This document shows, in pieces, positions 60,918-64,000 of a stretch of 64,000 nucleotides of DNA; positions within the stretch are counted from its first letter, which is position 1; each line of letters starts with the position of its first letter. The DNA lies in the NCBI GenBank assembly GCA_904066235.2, contig CAJFCV020000004.1, positions 7,750,001 to 7,814,000 on the forward strand, written 5' to 3'. The notes below the pieces were generated by a model. The model did not search any database and was not told where the DNA came from. It saw nothing but the letters and a program-made list of their open reading frames with translations. Source of the DNA: Bursaphelenchus xylophilus. Its lineage: Eukaryota > Nematoda > Chromadorea > Rhabditida > Aphelenchoididae. Position numbers and translations under genes: made by a program.

Positions 60918-62434
60918 ATGAGACTAAAAATTGGAGACAAAGAAAGAACTCTAATTTTCATAGCTTATAAGGGAATCGACACCATTTTGAATACTAAATT
61001 TTGTAGTCGGTTGTCATTGAATGTTTTTAGAGGATGGAGAACTGACAATGATCGACGCTGGAGGCTTAGTTCTGGATGTAACGCCAGAAATCCACTGTTG
61101 GTTCCAAGATATCGAGCGCTCGTAAAGCCGATTGTGAAATCAGCTTTAATTTGCACAGCTATTATCCTCTTTATTGTCTATGGTAAGCGGCAAACACAAA
61201 ATTCACCCTTTGCAATCGTTTTTGCCTGCTATAGTCGATATAATTTTAGTCCGTCGAGAATTTGTTCCGGACGATTTTGAGGCTGAGCCGATCCGATTGA
61301 TACGACCATGGGGGATTGATGTCAATTCAGCTGCGATTTTTAAAAATGTCATAAAATATTACAGTATGACAGATGCCTCAAAGTCATGTGAAAGGAAACG
61401 GATTGTGATTAGTGTAATCTCAGCGCCAGCGGATCAAGAATATCGGGATTACGCAAGAAAAAGTTGGATAAAAGTGAGATTCATGGCATTTTTTGTGGTT
61501 TAGGACACAATCACGCGTGTTTGGAGCGATTCGTATTTTGAAATCTCTAAAATGAATTTTGTCCATCGTGTTTTTAGGACCTGCCGTCGTATGTTGCTTA
61601 TCAATTTTTAATTGGCGCTGTAACCGACTCGAATCTGGAAGAGATTTTATTCAAAGAGCAAGCTGTTTATCATGATATCATTCGTTACAATCTCTCCGAT
61701 TCATATCACCGATTAGTCATCAAATCTTATATCGCCTTTGATTGGACTCTGAAATTCTGCGATGATTTTACGCATTTCGTCAAGATTGATGTTGATGTTT
61801 ATCCAAATATTCCGGCCATTTTGAAAACAATTGAACAAAGAATACCTGCAGAGAAGAAATTATTGTTCGGAGAGACGAGAATTGGAACCCCAGTGCTGAG
61901 ATGGCCAAATAAAAAGTTAGTTGAAAGGAAAAAGGTTATGCCGCAGACCGTTTTTCTCTCTGTGTACGCATTTTACGTACTCTCTTGACGGCAAATATTA
62001 TTTCATAAAGCGATCGCTAGGAAAAGATCCAACGCATTCATTTTCAGCTACATTCTTTCCCGAGACATCCGAGAAGACATTGTCCCCGTTTTTTCTCGTG
62101 GAGCCATGTACATCTACACGAGAGAAGCGGTCAAGTCGTTGTTGGAGAATGCAAAGAAGATCAGTGTGTTCAGGGCTGAAGATGTTTATTTCAACGGGAT
62201 CGTCAGCGAGGTAGCGGGTATCGAGAGAGTGCATTCGGATAAATTTTGCGTTAATTTGGTAAGACTTGTACAATTATTATAACATACTTCCTTAAAATCA
62301 AGAAAATGGTGACTTCGGTATGACTCAAATTGCAGGCAGAAGACAAAAACATTGAGGACGGTCTAACTTACTGCGAACTTACTCCAACGCAACTGATGGA
62401 ATATCATTTAAGAATAACTGGTAACCGGATATAA
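60918..62434 (+). CDS. GT31-family (beta-1,3-galactosyltransferase-like) type II membrane glycosyltransferase
   Basis: Five exons: 60,918-61,182, 61,250-61,473, 61,578-61,915, 62,048-62,258 and 62,336-62,434, giving 378 residues. Golgi GT31 enzymes add galactose or N-acetylglucosamine in beta-1,3 linkage. A membrane segment at about residues 74-90 makes it type II. Family pattern: RIVISVISAP, ARKSWIK, FLIGAV, EEILFKEQAVYHDIIRYNLSDSYHRL, a metal-binding DxD as D234-V-D236 (usually DDD), PVFSRGAMYIYTREAV, and EDVYFNGI (E320-D321-V322). The N-terminal ~70 residues before the membrane segment are long, and the TTTTTAG near 61,030 could mean a different first exon, so the start is uncertain. Intron 3 carries a decayed piece of the 36.6-kb transposon family. 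AATAAA follows at 62,466. Confidence 0.9.
61925..61995. repeat. Decayed fragment of the 450-bp element family, inside an intron
   Basis: The segment CGTTTTTCTCTCTG through CTCTCTTGACGGCAAATA resembles 33,540-33,596 (CGTTTTTCTCTCTGACCG through CTCTCTCGGCGGCAAAAAT). Similarity is roughly 70 percent by eye over ~60 bp. Confidence 0.5.
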
Positions 62435-63063
62435 CAGGTACTTTGTATGTGACTAGGTCGCTGTAAATAAAGTGTAACTTGTCGAAAATTAAAAAAAAAG
62501 GAAAGAATTTAAAAATAAGGAAGAAATTTAAAGTATAACAGGTCATATGCAAGGCAGATCGAAGCGAATTGTTTTAAATTATAGTCGCAATAAAATCTTT
62601 GGCTACCGTTTCCGCCAATAAAAACGGGCTTTGAAATGGAAAAATTGCATGAAGCATTGATGTTATTGGTACATATCTTTTTGAAAGTAATACATGAGAT
62701 GGAGGTCTCCTCAGCCCTGTCAAAGAATCGCCAATCAGCCCTGTAGGACTTTGAAACCAAACACCCCATCATACGTTCTCCATGATTGCCATCGCCCGCT
62801 TCTGATAAACTCCTAGCTACATTTCGCAGAACTCCGTTTCCGATTGTGAACTTTTGGGCACAATTTGTCCGCTTTCCCCCGCGCAGTCTGTTCGATTTGT
62901 ATAAATAAACAGAATCAAAACTAGAGATCAGGCTTGAACCGTCAACTCAGCGGCTACATGGGGAACGGCGGATAATCCGGCTCCTTCCTCGAACTTCATT
63001 AAAACTTTATGTAACGGGAAATCTCAATTATCCCATCGCCTCAAATCCTCCACCGCAGGCGGA
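62435..63063. promoter_or_regulatory. Intergenic region and promoter of the secreted-protein gene
   Basis: Contains CTGATAA at 62,812-62,818, the consensus of intestinal GATA factors in nematodes, about 250 bp upstream of the TATA box, and a further GATAA in CGGATAATCC near 62,970. No gene seen. Confidence 0.4.
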
Positions 63064-63071
63064 GTATAAAA
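63064..63071 (+). promoter_or_regulatory. TATA box (GTATAAAA)
   Basis: It lies 46 bases before the ATG of the secreted-protein gene. The implied 5' UTR is only about 15-20 bases, a layout typical of strongly expressed genes that are not trans-spliced. Confidence 0.75.
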
Positions 63072-63109
63072 CCCCACCTCTGGCAAACAGCCGCATCACA
63101 TCAACCACC

Positions 63110-63822
63110 ATGTCTATGGTTAGAGTCGCAGTCCTTCTGGCGTTGGTCGCCTACGCTTCGGCTACTGTCTCTTGTCCCAAGACCAAGGCCGCCTTTGCGA
63201 AGTGGATTTCGGACAAAGTTGACGACGATTTGATCGAGCTGGGCTTCACCAGTATTTACAATGACACACAGAAGGGCGTCGCTTACAACAAAGTGGCTTC
63301 TGGTAAGTTTACAATAATTATTGGAGGGAATGCAAGGGCTTTTAACATGGTTTTCGTTAAAATCAAGCTCGCTTCATCTGTTCCAGTAGTTAGAAAAATG
63401 CAGTTTCTTCGGTTTCAAGCAATTTCTGATGGCTCTTTATAGAGTTTTGTTAACAATTTTAATAAATCAAATTTGCAGACCTCTACGATTCCTGCAGCAG
63501 TAAACTCCTCGGTGAAACCGCATTCTACGGCCCAGCAATGAAGTTGTACACCGGCCTCTCCAACTGGAAAACTGTCTTGAACAAGGCCATCACTCAGATC
63601 AAGAAGACCTGCAAACCCTACTATGTCAACAGACTCCTCAAGAACAAGCCCAAGACTGTCGCCGCCTTCGACAAGAAGATTGGCGGATGGATTGTAAAGA
63701 AGGTGGTCCGAGGAACCATGCTCAACATCAAGGGCGTCGTCTCGGCCTCTGACTGGAAACAGATCCTCTCCGATTTGTGGACCCCCATCCGATTCGACAA
63801 GAACGGCTTCACCAAGCCTTAA
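63110..63822 (+). CDS. Small secreted protein, unknown family
   Basis: Two exons, 63,110-63,302 and 63,479-63,822, giving 178 residues. The signal peptide (VRVAVLLALVAYASA) is likely cut before TVSCP. The mature chain is basic, Lys-rich and predicted helical, with three cysteines (one near the start, CSS after the intron, and KKTC) and motifs WISDKVDDDLIE, KAITQIKK, DKKIGGWIVKKVV and WKQILSDLW. I recognise no domain. The second exon is rich in C-ending codons (AAC, ATC, CTC, AAG), unlike most of the window, and the promoter has a clear TATA box with an upstream TGATAA, suggesting high, perhaps intestinal, expression. Two AATAAA signals follow at 63,875 and 63,905. Confidence 0.9.
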
Positions 63823-64000
63823 GCACCTGTAGTCCGCGCGTTTTTTGTACGATGTGTCTTGGCTTTGTTGTAAGAATAAATTCCGATTTACCTTGTGGAC
63901 TGAGAATAAAAAGGTAACAGCACCAAAATTCAGCTGGGGTCGTAAGGGATTTACCGTTTTGTCATCATGTTTCGACCAGATTGAGTGCTCGGGTTGCGAC

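Overview
The window is nuclear DNA from a nematode. It is AT-rich, with protein genes cut into short exons by small GT-AG introns that end in TTTCAG-like acceptors. Several genes carry an acceptor-like site just upstream of the start codon, as expected for spliced-leader trans-splicing. The recognisable proteins fit: a UDP-glucuronosyltransferase, a sphingomyelin synthase, a DIF-1-type mitochondrial carrier, SWD2/WDR82, CRELD and a GT31 glycosyltransferase. All exon structures were built by hand. For every gene model the exon lengths sum to a whole number of codons and the intron phases agree across each junction.

Layout. Bases 1-24,890 hold no gene I can recognise. They contain mobile-element debris: a 113-bp inverted-repeat element enclosing a tRNA-like sequence (272-844), two copies of a ~155-bp terminal-inverted-repeat element (11.0 and 12.8 kb), a dense cluster of TTGCACNGTGCAA palindromes (12.27-12.70 kb) and some perfect hairpins. 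A UGT gene follows (24,897-28,086, +). A compact two-exon dynein light chain of the LC8 family lies on the minus strand at 29,970-30,380; its exons are short and easily missed. At 31,988-33,724 a ~1.3-kb fold-back transposon sits inside an older inverted-repeat element. A second, uninterrupted copy of the host element at 36,612-37,062 shows the empty site and a TA duplication. The stretch from 37 to 43.9 kb again has no recognised gene.

From 43.9 kb to the end the DNA is gene-dense: sphingomyelin synthase (+), a GLUT-like sugar transporter (-), an unusual protein built from STMTAVGG repeats (-), the carnitine/acylcarnitine carrier (+), a membrane-anchored AAA-like protein with a degenerate P-loop (-), WDR82/SWD2 (-), an unknown Pro/His-rich protein (+), CRELD (-), a GT31 glycosyltransferase (+) and a small TATA-driven secreted protein (+).

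The genes are mostly unrelated housekeeping and membrane functions: glucuronidation and sphingolipid synthesis in the ER/Golgi, fatty-acid import into mitochondria, chromatin methylation, and ER folding/glycosylation. No shared pathway or obvious operon is apparent, although WDR82 and the AAA-like gene are in tandem on the minus strand about 370 bp apart. The most unusual items are the nested fold-back transposon with its repeated 25-bp core, the dispersed paired TTGCACNGTGCAA palindromes, the STMTAVGG repeat protein, the divergent LC8 gene and the UGT lacking the usual catalytic histidine.
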